Assembly (NCBI RefSeq): GCF_032854445.1
Contig: NC_088305.1
Span: 10,835,717-10,899,716, forward strand
Reading direction: 5' to 3'
DNA from: Liolophura sinensis
Lineage: Eukaryota > Mollusca > Polyplacophora > Chitonida > Chitonidae
Length of the DNA stretch: 64,000 bases
The translations under genes were made by a program, and so were the position numbers. The notes beneath the pieces were generated by a model. The model saw only the letters and a program-made list of their open reading frames with translations, was not told where the DNA came from and ran no database searches. Positions 13,901 to 28,900 of this stretch are shown piece by piece; the first letter of the stretch is position 1, and each line of letters opens with the position of its first letter.

Positions 13901-16900
13901 AACAATGCGTTGATCCGCATTCAGCCGGTGCGATTTGTCTTATGGACTCACTGAATCCGACCAACCGAATTAAAGCAAAATGGACAGACGATATTTAACT
14001 GTAGAATTCGACCACTCGCATTGTGGCAGCCCACGGTTGACGACATAGAGCAAGGGCCGTATTTATCAAGCAGCTTAAGACTTCAATTGTAAGTCCTTAA
14101 ATCAGAGCAGAAAATAACCCAAATTGTGGCTAGTGCATTCTGAAGTAAAGAATCAGTATAGAAATATTAAACGTTCTAGAGCGAAACATTTTAATTCTGG
14201 CTGTGATCAAATTTTTCACTTAAATCTCGAGGCGTTTGAAAATACGGGACCAGGTCTTGTTTTAATTGGATTACTTGAATTCGATGGGTAAGAACAATGA
14301 ACGGTTCACCGTGTGAACGCGACGTAACAGATTCAAATTTATCAAAGAAGTGCGTTCGGTTTAAACTGTTTTGACTTATCACTGGATTTAACTTTAAGCC
14401 AAGTCTTCAGTTTTGCATTGGTTGCTGAATTTGGCTAAATTCTTGAATATAAAACATGACTTAACACCAGTATTAGTTAAAATACTTTCAAACAAATACT
14501 TTTGGGTTCTGGGGAATATCAGGTAGATTGTCTGTCCATTGTCTTTTATGATTCACTTGATCACCTATGATCAACCCTCTGCCATTGTGTTAAGGGAACA
14601 TTTCTTGTTGTTTGACTGCTCTATATACAATGTAAGAACCTAATCAAATCATTCAGATTCCAGAAAAAAATCGACTGCAAAAACAGGATCTTCAAATATT
14701 CTCATCGAACTCTCCGCGCTCTGGCTTGTTTTCGAGGGCCAAACAGGTGTATCCTAACCCAGTCAGTGGAGATTGATTTAGCAGGATTCCTATCGTATTT
14801 AACATCTCATTATCAGCATGTTGTACAAGGGTACAAAGGCCACCATTGTCGTTAACCTTTTTTGTGCATTATGAACCTGTTTCTGTGTTCATGGTGACCT
14901 TTCTGCCAATAAGATAAAAGGGAAAAAAACAGTCGCTTGTTTTTCAAAACCTGCTCATGTAGAATTTGCCTACTCAACATATTCCCAAATACATACATTG
15001 GACAGATAAACATTGATTTAATTCCTTCACGTATCAAAGTGTTATTTTACACCGTTTCATAACATCAATTCCCTACACATATTATTTAATACCGTTTTAC
15101 AGCATTGAATTCTTTTGTAGATAGAAGTGTTATTTTACATCGATATAGAACATTCTGAATTCCTTCGCATATCGTAGTGTTTTTTTTTTCACCGATATAC
15201 AGAATTGATTTCCAGCACAGATAAAAGTGTTATTTTACACCGATTTACAGCCTAATTTTTTTCACAGTTAACAGTACTATTTTACACCTCGTGGGCCTGC
15301 AGTAACTCTTATTTAAATTTAAACTCTTCCACGTGTACTGTTCTGTACTAAACCAGAAAGGCTAGATAAATTTAAGAAAAATATTTCTTCATTTAGGCAT
15401 CCATCTTTAACTCTCCTATTATTTTGGTTGCAGTCTCCTACTCGCAAACAGTGAGTGAAGATGGCGGAGAATCTCGCATGTCGGAGATGATGTGGATACA
15501 GCAGTACAATCGGCACAACGGCTCAAATAAACCGGAGCTCAAACTAGACACAGCCTGGCTCACCGTCAACAGCTCCCTGAACTTTGATCTGGAGCTGTAC
15601 GCTCAAAACGACGAGTGTTGGAAGGTAAAAAAAAATACACACTGGCTTTAGGAACTTTTTGATCATACCGCATGTAGTAATGAAAAAATATCTCAGTTCA
15701 TTTACTTATAAACTGAGTTTAATACGGAATGATTTGTTTTTATTTGATGGTTAGTCCATTGAAAGATTGGTCATATGTCTGACCAGAAAGAGACGCACTT
15801 GTTGAACCTTAATTGTTTGCACAAGAATGCATTTAATAAATGAAATGGTCATTGGGACTCTGACTGTGGATATTGTTTTTACCGACTGACCTCCTGTTCT
15901 GTGAATTTTGAACACTTTGCTTAAATCCTTAATTCCCTGACAGATTTACTGACAAAAATGTTTAGCATTTCTCTGTCTAAGAAAGGTGATAGCGAAAGTA
16001 AACACCCACTTTCTTATGTTCACAGAGTTAGCGAGGTTAAACAGGACCAAAGTCGTTTTTCCCTTTTCCAAGTGGAGAAACCTTTTGGACTATTTGTTTA
16101 AAATTACCACAAGTTATGTCTTTGACGCGGACACAAAGGTTGTTCTGATGACCTTTTTTGCCGGATGTATTTGGTAAAGTGTGCGTCATTCTAGACATTT
16201 CGCCTGTTCCAGGTTTCTTGCGAATTTGACTTGTGTGGATGAGGATGGTTTTCAAGAGAGTTAAGTGTAGATGACGATGTTTCCCAAGAGAGTTAAGTAT
16301 GGATGGGGATGCTTGCCAAGAGAGTTAAGTGTGGATGCGGATGCTTGCCAAGAGAGTTAAGTGTGTATGATGATGCTTGCCAAGAGAGTTAAGTGTAGAT
16401 GAGGATGCTTACCAAGAGAGTTAAGTATGGGCAGGGAAGCTCCTGACAAGCTTGCGAATGTCAGGAGAGTTAAATGTGGATAAAGACGAATGGACGAATG
16501 CCAGGGCAATTAAGTGTGGATAAGGACTAATGTCAAGGGAGTTAAGTGCGAATAAGGATGAATGTCAGGACAGTTAAGTGCGAATAAAGATTAGTTGGCA
16601 AAAGAATAGCAGAACCTTTATGCTGAATGTTACACAGTTATATCCTGTCTCCAAATGATAAATGTTTTCCGCTGAAGTCCCACTGATCTGCCCAATATTA
16701 ATGCGGGAAAGCCATTTTAATATACCCATTTACATCTAATATACTTATTTACATCTAATACATGTATATAAACACGGTATGTTTACCCATGTCCCACACT
16801 AGCCTGGCTTTTGGCACGCTCAGATGATTTATTACACTGTGGACTATTCTTGTCCATAACCATTTTCAGACTATCTGCTACAAAGGATCTGGTGACCCTT

Positions 16901-19900
16901 AATGCCCGTGGGGTACAGATAGATCTTTGATTCATGCAGCCCACTTGAAGGCAGGGAATGGAGAGTTGGTTGAATCCAGATGGCATAACCAAGTGTCATC
17001 ACAATACGGCTGCCGTATGTGGCGTTAAACCATAATCATTCACTCATAACCAAGTGTGTTACTTGGTGACTCACACAAGTTGCTGAAACCTGGTCGGGTC
17101 ATACAAACAGATTTCCAAAAATGGTACTTGCTGCTGTCTAGCTTAGAGTTCATCACTGAGAGGTTAGAGCAAGGAAACATGACTGGTTGGCCCGGTCTCA
17201 GTATAATGTTATTGGGTGGGGTGTCATGTCTGGTGTCTTCGGCATGATATTTCAGTGGCGGCAGTACTTTGTCGGCAGTACAGTTGGCGGTAGTACTTTT
17301 GTATACACACCTAATGACCCCTCGTGTGACGGAACAATTGCTAAGAGCGACGTTAGACATTAAGCATACATACATACATACAAAAGTTGCTACTATTTAA
17401 GCTTTTACGTGTGACCTACCATTTGCCAACTATCACACTGTTGACGCTGCTCTAGTTTTGCTCTCATCTATGCCATAGTCTTTTACATAGCCCGAGTGCA
17501 CTGACAGTTGCTTGAGGAATATTTGTATACGCCATATGTGGGTTGAGCAGCCATGAATATGGCTATCCAAATATTCCTCAACCAACAGTCAGTGTACTCG
17601 GACTATGTTTTAAGACTATTGTTCTTTTCTTTTGTTAATCTCTTGTGAATTAACCCTTGACCAATGCAGCAGCAAGTCTGGAAGTCTGAAGTCTTTTCAG
17701 TCAGGTTTGCAAGAACTCCTGTGATGTGGTAGCTACACCCAGGACTTGCTCGTTTCCCTCCACGCATAAAACTGGGTGCCATTACATAAATGAAATACTC
17801 TTCAATAAAATTATATAAATAGTCATATAAATATTTTAAAAATGCCATAGTGAATTACTAGAACTGTTACATGTACACTTTCCGTGGAACCGGTCCCTAT
17901 AGTTACCTGGATCCATGAAGACGAAACTGGAGAGAAAAGGAGTCAGAATAAACTCAGAAGTGGAACACAAAAGAAAGGCAAATTCTGATTGGCTGAGGCG
18001 ATCGCCGTTGTCTGTCTCGTGCTCTCACTATTATGTCAAGCACGTTCATTGGACAAACCGTGAATAGGCGCAGGTTAATTGCAATGATTTTCACACATAC
18101 CGAGCAAACATTGGCTGCATATGCACACAGTGGCCTGTGAAGAGAAACATGCTTGAGTTTACAAACGATCAACAAATGAATAAGTTTCAAATAACAGCTT
18201 ATTGTAGGGCTGTGTAGGGCTGCGTGATAATGATACTTCTGGTGCGGATTTCTTTTTAGCATCTCCGTGGTGGATATTTAATTTTAACTCACAACGGGGC
18301 TCTTCCTTTTGTTCACAACACACGCCGGTGACAGACTGTACCTAATCTGAAATATGATGTCGATGTTGTGATAGCAGAAGCAAAACTCTCAGCTGTTGCT
18401 CTGTTACGTAACAATTGACAGCCGCACGTACTGTCACAGTTTTCAAAAGACTGCGACAAAATAATTTCATTCGGTTAGAATCCTCTAAAGAAAGTTTCAG
18501 GCATGATGCAGCTAAATTGCCGCATGCCTACACTATTCAAAAACTGAGGGAATGATGTTCTGTATAAATGAATGCACACAACGATTACTTTTTATTGTCT
18601 TCAATATATATAGATATTAAGCAGATTATCAGCAATAACGAGACTTCTGATTTGTAGTCTTCAGGTTTTGTTCATGATTTAACCAGTCAAATGTAACTTA
18701 CTCAGAAGCGAATATAAAACTTTTTTCGAAATGTACACCATCTATTTGCACGTGCTTGTTATGCGAAACGCCTGGTCCCGGGATCACAAAGGGTTCTTAG
18801 ACTTAAGTCAAAATTTCACATCACTTTAATGCTTTTATTTCTGATGTAACGAAGTCAGAGTATTGCTTAATAACGTAAATTCTGGGTAAGTTATTGTAGA
18901 ACAAATTTCAGATTAAGGAACATACCAAATTAAAATTTTGACTTCTGTTCAAGATCGTTTCGTGATCCCAGGGCCTGTACGTATTGGTGTGTTGTGACGA
19001 TTCTCATGACAAGGCGTGAACAAACTGTGTTTATTCACATTTGTACAGCTGGATTTTTCGAAAGGAACTGAAATATTCCTTTCTAAATTTATGAGGCTAA
19101 AACATTATAGCAGCCTAGAATCCAGCTAATCTTCTCTGGCCATACGTGCGAAGGTCTGTTAGCAACCTGCGGATGGTGGTGGGTTTCCCCCGGGCTCTTC
19201 CCGGTTTCCTCCCATCATAATGCTGGCCGTCGTCGTATATGCGAAATACTTTTGAGTATGGCGTAAAACACCAATCGAATAACTAAATAAATAAATCAAG
19301 TAGAATCCAGCTAACGTTTTTTGGCACAATCGATAATACTACAAAGAGGCAGATAACGTATATATACACCTGAACAAAATGTACTTACATATTCATTACA
19401 ATGTCACAACAAACCTCACAAATCCACTGGCGGGTCACGACGAACATCCTAAATCCATTGTCCGGTCACGACGAACCTCACAAATCCACTGTCATGTCAT
19501 GACAAACTTCACAAATCCACTGGTGGCTCAGGACGAACCCCACAAATCCACTGGTGGCTCACGACGAACCTCACAAATCCACTGGCATGTCATGATAAAC
19601 CTCGCAAATCCACTGGCATGTCATGATAAACCTCACAAATCCACTGGTGGCTCACGACGAACCTCACAAATCCACTGGTGGCTCACGACGAACCTCACAA
19701 ATCCACTGGCGGGTCACGACAAACATCCTAAATCCATTGTCAGGTCACGACGAACCTCACAAATCCACTGGCATGTCATGACAAATCTCACATATCCACT
19801 GGTGGCTCACAACGAACCTCACAAATCCACTGGTGGCTCACGACGAACCTCACAAATCCACAGGCGGGTCACGACAAACATCCTAAATCCATTGTCAGGT

Positions 19901-22900
19901 CACGACGAACCTCACAAATCCACTGGCATGTCATGACAAACCTCACAAATCCACTGGTGGGTCACGACGAACCTCATAAATGTATTGGCAGGTCACAACA
20001 AACCTTTGCAATCTTTATCATATCGACATGCTCAGACTTTGTCTCGGGAGATTTGTGCTATTACCGGAAGAACAAAACCACACGCCACCACTTTAGGGTC
20101 GTGATGCTCTTAATTACACAAGTGTGCTGTCTGTACGCCATCTATTTATGCTCGCCTATTTTGACAACAAGGCGTTTTTGCCCGTTTGCGAAGCTTCATA
20201 GTTTGACGAACGCTGGCTAGGTCATCTAAGCAAATTCCGGTATATTTGTTTCTTCAAGGAGAAAAAAAGGTTAGGTAAAATCATTAAAAAAATCGGAGCT
20301 AATTCATCTATTAAAATAAACTATACAGCCATATGAACAGATAATTAAAGACTGTTCAAAGACTGATGCTTTATGACTCATGTGAGAGTAGTAAAAGTAC
20401 TTATCTTCTACAAAACAGTAAGATGTATAATCAATCTAGCCACTTACGCAAAACCTTGCCAAATTTAGCCGCGTTAGTCTGCGAGAGACCTCATCTTATC
20501 TGGCCTAAATCTTATCGTAAATCACCAAAAATCCAGAAATGCTGATTTGGCCGTTCATGTCATGGCTCAAAAATCTAATGAGACACTTTTGCCGTATGGT
20601 TCAAAGGAGATAAGAAATATATGAGCGAAAAACGATTTCATATGACTGAGAGTTATTAATTTTGTTAAGGTGGGTGGTTTCCTCCAGTTTCCTCCGCCCA
20701 TAAAACTAACCACCATCGTATCAGTGAAAAATTCTTGGATAGGCCTGTGGTGTTAAGCAGTAATGAAGTGAAGAAAACAAATTTAAAATGATTGTCATAT
20801 TTTGTAATATTGGATGGAAAAAATGTTTTACAGTCTTCAGGATTAAACCTTATTGTGCGCCATTTAGAGAGAGGAGACCTGGGATCAAACTCGGGTCTGG
20901 TCATACCAAAGGCTTTAAAACTGGTACTTTTTGCTGCCTCGCTTAGCGCTTAGCGCAGAGAGATTGGAGCAAGGAAACAAGACGGTTGGCCTGGTGTCAG
21001 TATAATGTCTGGTGCCTTGGGCATGATACTTCAGTAGGGGTACCACTTTGACGGCATGGACTCACCCTGCCACGAGAAGACACAATATTTGTCTGAACAA
21101 TTGCTAAATACGACGTAAAACCTCAAGTATACATACATACATACATACATACATACATACATACACGCACGCATGCACATCATACACACATACATATACA
21201 CACGTCCACACACGCGCGCACACGCACGCAAATAGACACACATACATACTGCATGTCATTGTATTCTCTAGCAGTATTTGTTACAAAGTTTTGTGTTGTA
21301 TGTTTTAGTGTCCGCTACAGTGGGTGGCGACGTTCAAACAGCGTAACGTCACGACGATCCTCGTGAACACGACGCATGCGACGTCACTGGCCCTCAAGCG
21401 AAATTTGTCAAACGACCATGTGGAAGACATATGTCCGTAAGTAAAGCACTAACGCCTGTATATATCTGCAGCGTTTTATCTTGATAAAATACTCCATCTT
21501 GGCCAACTCTCACATGGTCGTGGGAAAAGTTCACCATCTACTCTCAAAAAATTCATCTTTTAATTTTAACGGAAAGCCTGTTGTTTGAGTGATACTCGAA
21601 TGTACTCTTTTATTATAACGTAATATTCTGTTATGTTCACCATAATATCCTGTTATTCTGATACAATCTTTATGTTGAATTATTAGAATATGTCTGTTAT
21701 GTTTAACAGAACAACTTGCTGCAACAACAGAATGTGTTCTAGCATCACTCAGACAACAGGTTTTCTGTTAAAATTAACAGATACATTTTTTCAGTCTACC
21801 TATGTATAGCTTTGTTCAGTGTTCCAAAAATATTTCAAAACTAATCTGACATATTTGTATAGAACCTTTTGATTTTTTATTTACTCATTTTGAAAGAATA
21901 CCCGCTCGTGGTTGCCCTTGGTTTTTAGTAAGTTACCGACGACTTTCATGTGGACGCTTGCGCTGTCTAAATTTCGTTGAAGATCGTTGTCTTCCACTCA
22001 TATGATGTACCTACCTGTGCGTCATGCGTGGGAAGGTTTGTTATTTGTTAATGGGAAAGTTTGTCATTTGTCAATGGGAAGGTTTGTTATTTGTCAATGG
22101 GAAAGATAGTGATTTGTCAATGGGAAAGTTTGTGATTTGTCAATGGGAAAGTTTGTGATTTGTCAATGGGAAAGTTTGTGATTTGTCAAAGGGAAAGTTT
22201 GTTATTTGTCAATGGGAAGGTTTGTGGTTTGTTAATGGGAAGGTTTGCGATTTGTCAATGAGAAAGTTTGTGATTTGTCAGTGGGAAAGTTTATTTGTCA
22301 GAGGGAAAGTTTGTGAGTTGTCAGTGGGAAAGTCTGATTTGTGAATGGAAAGTCTGTGATTTGTGAATGGGAAAGTTTGTTATTTGTCAATGAGAAAGTC
22401 TGTCAGTGGGAATGTTTGTTATTTTTCAATGGTCGGCGGTTTATATCGGGCACTCGTGATCCCTTCACCCATTAAAGTGCTTCTGTTTCTTCCGCCAATA
22501 AATATGTTTACAAGTTTCCTCCGACCATAAAAATGCTTACTCCCGTTGCCTTATCTATAAAAATGCTTACTCCTGTTTCCTCCGCCCATAAAAGGCTTAC
22601 TCCTGTTTCCGCTGCCCATATAAAGGCTTACTCCTGTTTCCTCCGCCCATAAAAACATTTACTCCTGTTTCCTCCTCCCATAAAAGTGCGTACTCCTACT
22701 TTCTCCGCCCATAAATGTGTTTCCTCCGCCCATAAAAAGGCTTACTCCTGTTTCCTCCGGCCATAAAAGTGTTTCCTCTTGTTTTATCCGCCCACAAAAG
22801 TGTTTACTCCTCCCATCACCACGACCGTCGGTCGTCACTTACACATACCGGCCCTAAGTTATATGTATGTAAAAAATCGAGCAGGGTTCGGAAGAAAACC

Positions 22901-25900
22901 AACGACCATCAGCTAGGTACCTGACCAACCCTCGTGACTTAATGGATTGGTTTGAAGATGAATAAAATATGGTCTTGATGGCTTTGTGAATGACTGATTA
23001 TGGCTTTATGCCACTTCGGCCGCGAGGTGTTCGTTTGAAATTCTTTACATAGCCTGTTTAAAAACTGTCATACATTCTGAATATTATGAACAGAATTTCA
23101 AATCATTTTGAAAATATCTATTCGAATTAAATGAAAATTCCACCGAACAGGTATATGGGTGTTTTTTTCTTTTTCTGTAATACATCAGTATATACTTTCC
23201 CTCTGCATGCAACCAAAGCATACGTTCATCAAGAATACAAAACATTTGCCAAGATCATTCTAATCTTCAAGGTCAAAGGGTTCATTTTTCTGTGCAAAAA
23301 CCTATGTAACTCCAAGCACAAAACATCTTGTTCAAACTTTGTGTAATTAAAATACGCCTGTTTGGTAGACAATAGAATGTTTGCTGTCATAAGACGTGTG
23401 GAAATGTAGGCTGGCCAAAACGTTGATATTGTTTGTTTTCTTCTGCTTGAAAACAGATTCCACAAATATTTCGTCGACGACGCGGATTACTGGATTTTCA
23501 TGAACTGGACCACGTACAGAAACTCCATCTGTCACGTGATCCTGGCCAACCAACCCCAGAGCGATCTGATACGTAAGTCATGACGTCATCTGTCAAAACA
23601 TGTCAATATTGAGTCTAGAGCACATAGAGACACTTTCGGTAAATATGATCGTAGACTTAAGGTATTCTAATATTTATTTCTATTTTGACACAGATTCTGG
23701 CGATATTTCATGTTGTAAATATCGCGCTTGTGAAATCCAATGTAGACTTATTTGTACAGATCTTTCCAGATGTTTATCTTGATAAAAGGTGGCCTTGCCA
23801 CAATTTTTTCTCAAGTTTCTGACCTTCTGAATAGACATACTTTATAAATCTCCCTTTCAAAGGCACTAATAAAAGAACATAATTCATTCAGAACATTAAT
23901 GTAATTTAAAATTCCGTCCAAAAATATACCAACCAAAATGTTAAACTTAAGGATTCATTCCACCGTGTTATACACGTTACATGGGATGGAACTGGATGAA
24001 AGATTCCGCCCGGATTAGACAGTCCTGGGGTACTGATTGGACAATATTGCCACACTGCCTCGTTGCTACACTATAAATGTCTGCACTGTTATTTTTTGTA
24101 CCCAGATAAAATGTCAGAATTTCAAGATAGAATTGAAAAGTTTCCGCCCATGGTTACCTCCTTGGGGTTACCAAAGTGACAAAATATTATGAATTGACTT
24201 CCAGACATAAAAGCTAAAGCAGTTTAAATATATATGTTGTAGAGAAATTGATAAATTTATTACATAACTTATAAGAAAAATCAATGTGCTCTTGTAACCT
24301 AGAGGGCAATGTTGCTCCATCCTTCCAACCCCACCCCCCTCCCCCCACACCTCACTCATGAAAAGGGCCGTCACCTTTTGCCCTACCATTTTGAAGCATT
24401 CGATTAATGACTTGGTCCCCGCAATACGCAATATATGTATGGTAGAAGTTCGCGTATGTATCATAATGCAACGTTCAACTGGGCGAATTGGTTATTAAAA
24501 ATTAATAAGAAAGGTTTATATACATACCTTATTACAATGACCTTGTGTTTACAGCCCTGCTTGTCACACTGGGAGTGCTATTGTTCCTCAGAGGCGTTTG
24601 GGGTGTTTTGAAGTACTTATTCAGGTGCGTATAATTAATGATCCATTCGGTCTGTAACCTTTGTCCCGAGGATCAGTCCATTGTTTCAACTTCTGCCCCG
24701 AGGATCAGTCCATTGTTTCAACTTCTGCCCTGAGGATCAGTCCATTGTTTCAACTTCTGCCCTGAGGATCATTCCATTGTTTCAACTTCTGTCCTGAGGA
24801 TCAGTCCATTGTTTCAACTTCTGTCCTGAGGATCAGTTCATTGTTTCAACCTCAGTATCAGTCCATTGTTCAGTCAGTCTGTTGCGTCAGCGTTCCGCGT
24901 GACAGGAACGCGCTAGGTGAAACTGTCCTTTCATCCAAGACAAGATGAAACTGAAAACTCTCTCTCGTGGGCCATTTCTTTTCGAATGACATGTATTTTG
25001 ACAATCTGAAACGACAGCAAAACAATATGGCGCTGAGCCATAAAATTACTATGGTGAAAGCATGGGTCATTTGTATAGCCTCCTGTTTCAAGAAATCTCG
25101 CGAGAGCGGTTTGGGGCTTGTTTCCTTCCTGTGCTCAGTGCGGCTTTCAGACCGTAATTCTGCATTAAGAATTATGTTAATGCTTCGGACAGATAATCAG
25201 GCAAACGCCATCCGTTCTCACGAGAACACACAGCTACAAACGGCGTAAAATGGCCAGCAGCTAAATCAGACCCACCCAGAAACACACACAAATTTAGATC
25301 TCTAGTAGAATGAAACTATGGAGCAAATGAAAATGTTTCTAAAAATAACACGGGTTTACATTCGTCCCAACCTGAAAGTATTAACTGTGGACTGTAGCCA
25401 AATGATGGAGACTCAGAACCGAAACAGGAAGTGAGTGTAGTACCATAACTGACGAATGATCATTGGTTATAATTTATGGTTCTGACCGCTATATAGCTCG
25501 CGAAACCAATCTTTTTGGAAAGTCCATTCAGTCAGACAGGCCCAAAAAATGGCTTTAATGACTTAGGAATGAAAAATTAACCTATTTTAACTGAAACACA
25601 TGGGTGATCTCTAATAGTAATGATGCTGACTACTTGATTACTTTTTTCATTCAATAATAGTTATTCTAAGGTGAATTATTTAAAAACAAAAACTCTACAG
25701 AAAAAAGGAAAAAAGAACGTCTTCTGTCTGTGACAATCTTCTAACACAGCGTGTTTATAAGCTGCTTGGATCAGCTGTCGACAAACAAACCCAAAATAAC
25801 TGAAGTAAGCTTCAGGTTTTCTTACATCCGTATGCAAAGTCCGTCGTGTTGATGCCAAGAGCTTCCAGAAAAATTTGCGCACAGATTTCCGTTAATCAGT

Positions 25901-28900
25901 CGACAGTTTGTCGGATTATTGACAACAAACGAGTCATTATGTTTTGTTTCCGCCTGGGATTCTGTCTGAATCTTCTCTAGCCAGTTTTTCTGGCAGTTTT
26001 GTGTTAGGAGATCATTAAAGTGATTCGCACCTCACGCCGATTTTTATCCAACTTGGAATTTCTTTAAAAAAAAAAACAGCTTTGTGTTCGCTCGATCCTG
26101 TGAGAGGTGGTGAACCTTACAGGAAAAGATCATGCACTTTTAACTAAAGCAAACAATATCTGAAAGACCATTTCATGCTAATTCTAAATATGGTTTTCAT
26201 GATCTTTTTACATTTTTTATGTTGAACGTAGAAATGTAGGGATCAGAGAATCAGCTTGTTCAATATGCTCCGTCTAATTTTATTTCATTTTTTATTTTTA
26301 TTCACTGTAAAATTAATTATGTCATAACGTCATGAAGACCATATTATGAATCATCACAAATGACCTTGAATAAAATGCAGACAAATATCAGTCCAATGTC
26401 AAATTTCGCCGAATGCGTAATTAAAATAATAAGTTACACATCTTCAGTTTATATTTTGAACACGGAATATTAAAATTTAGGTATAAATTTGTTTGTTGAG
26501 TGATGACTTGGAACGCAATATACGTAGTACTCATCGTTGAAGTACACGAATGATTGTGTCGACGCTTGAGTCTTTGCTCAGTCTACAGGGTAGTAAACAA
26601 ATGTTTGACGAAACGAAAGAAGCGAAAATCACATCAAGTACAATCTACATGATGAAAGAAAATACAGATAATCTGGACGTCATTTTGATTCGGTTAGAGT
26701 GAGGGCTGTATATGAATCGTCTGTTTTTTTCATGGACATTGTACTTTCATGGACATCGTGTTTGCATGGACATCGTTTTTCCATGGACATCGTGTTGTCA
26801 TCGACATTGTGTTGTCATAAAAATCGTTTTTTCATAGACATTGTGTTTCTATGGACATCGTTTTGTCATCGACATCGTATTTTCATGGACGTCGTGTTGT
26901 CATCGACATCGTGTTGTCATCGACGTTGCGTTTTAACCGACATTGCGTTTTCATCGACATTGCGTTTTCATGGAAGTCGTGTTTTCATGGACGTCGTGTT
27001 TTCGTGGACATTGTCTTTCCGTGGACATCGTGTTTCCATGAACATCGTGTTGCCGTGGACATCGTGTTGTTATCGACATTGTGTTTTCATCGACATTGAG
27101 ATTTCATCGACATCGTGTTTTCACGGACGTCGTGTTGTCATTGACGTCGTGTTTTTATCGACATTGTGTTTTCACAGACATTGTATTTTCATGGACATTG
27201 TGTTTTCATCGACATTGTGTTTTCACAGACATTGTATTGTCATGGACATTGTCTTGTTATCGACATTGTGTTTCCATCGACATTGTGTTTTCATCGATGT
27301 TGTTAGGGCCGTTGTATTATTGTTGGACGCGAATATGACGCATATAAAATGATATAGCATGGGAAAGATAAAATAACAGCGCGCATACATTGCTCTTGCA
27401 GACTTAAAAGATTTATACAACATGTACCATAAACGAAAGAGCTATACTCAGTATTAAATAAAATCTCAATTTTTTGCCCGCAGTGCTTATTATCTGAGTG
27501 TTTAAGTTAAACACCGAACACTTAGAAGTCTCCTTTAGGCCGCCATTTTAACGGATTACATACGCCACCGTGTTTAGCTTTTCCCAGTAGCTATTAAAGG
27601 AAGCTTTTCATTGCGCAAGTGTAAAACTTGACGAAACTATCAATGTGCCTCGACTCGGAGGATTTTGAAGAAAATGACGATTTTCTCTCTCACGAAAACT
27701 TTTTTAAAAACCTGAAAAAAAGGAATTCCACACAGTTTGTATAGCGTATAGCTCTTTCATTTATAGTATAGGTTGTATAAATGTGTGATTTTCGTTTAAG
27801 CCCAAAGCCATGCTTGTATGAAAATCTCGGGGTGGTGAATGTTGCATCGCTTGTAATTTATTGATATGTTGCACATGCTTTCTGAACACTGAGTTGTTGT
27901 ATTTCCATAAAATTTGTTATTAAGAGTTTGCTTATTTCGCAAAAATGCAAAATGCTGCATGCTGATCGGAGCTTTGGTTCCCTCTTTTAATTCTTATTTT
28001 TTGTCTTTGGAATGACAGAAAAATCTAGTTATTATTGAATGGCGATACATATGAGTCAAGAAGAGATTTGAAAACGTGCAATTTCAATAAATATTTCTGT
28101 AAATAACAGTTTCTTTCTTTGTCTTTCAGAAATCGCAATGTACAGAAAATGTTGTGCTGTTTTAAGTCGGCGGAGATTGCTGACCCTCAGCCACTGGAAA
28201 ACACGAGTACATTTGTAAGTTTTTACAGACTCCTCAGTTTTTATTTTCCGGAACTGAGAAACCTTTCCCCGTCTTAAATGTGAACCAAAGCTTTTTAGTG
28301 TTCTTCATTCCCGCCTTTGCGATGGCGTTTTGTGACGTAGAACTCATATGTTGGGTATTTCCACAATAGGTTATCCTCGATGTATTAGATATCAGCTCAG
28401 TCCAAGCACTCAAAAACAGTATGCAGCCACCATAACATGCCGGTGCGAAACTTAGAATTAATGCAGTATAATTGGTCCAAAATACAAAATCGGCTAAAAA
28501 TTACAGATAACATATGCTTTCCTATTTTGACCCATGCATCTCCTCGCAAATTACAGCGCCGATTTTGATGAAAGTAACCATACATCTTTCCTATCATTTC
28601 AACTTGTGCATGCCAAAGTTTAATGGTAATCAGATAAGTATTTTCGTAACTACCCCATTTAGGACTTTGCGTAATAGTGCTTTTCCATGTATTGTGATAT
28701 TGTCCATGCAACCCTACCTAAAGTATTGAACCTATTTCCATGCTTAAGTTTAATTATACTCGGGTAATTATTTTCATAATTACTCCCATTCAGGTGTAGT
28801 AATGGTTTTTTTGTGTACACTGTATCCCCTACATTTCTCCATTCAAACCAATGGTGCAATCAATGAACACTATGAATGGCCCAGTAAACAATATATATGA

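Larger units (their letters stand above)
1939..15433 (+). other. HGSNAT intron 1 (13.5 kb)
   Basis: GT-AG intron holding SINE family A copies, an inverted-repeat element at 2787-3791, a family C SINE at 6826-7046, a 40-bp tandem array at 11721-12356, and a degenerate array of about 50 bp near 15010-15290. The remainder (for example 4300-6600 and 13000-15000) is AT-rich sequence in which I see nothing specific. Confidence 0.85.
15625..21308 (+). other. HGSNAT intron 2
   Basis: GT-AG intron with tandem arrays at 16252-16590 and 19400-20004, hairpin elements at 17472-17622 and 18771-18976, two family C SINEs and one family A SINE. No coding exon recognised. Confidence 0.85.

Noticed and set aside
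19379..19936. 185-codon open frame on the + strand
   Set aside because: It is the 30-bp minisatellite translated; the protein is a ten-residue repeat with no family features and no splice or promoter context.
26699..27352. 217-codon open frame on the + strand
   Set aside because: It follows the 18-bp minisatellite, and two other frames are also open, as expected for a repeat divisible by three.
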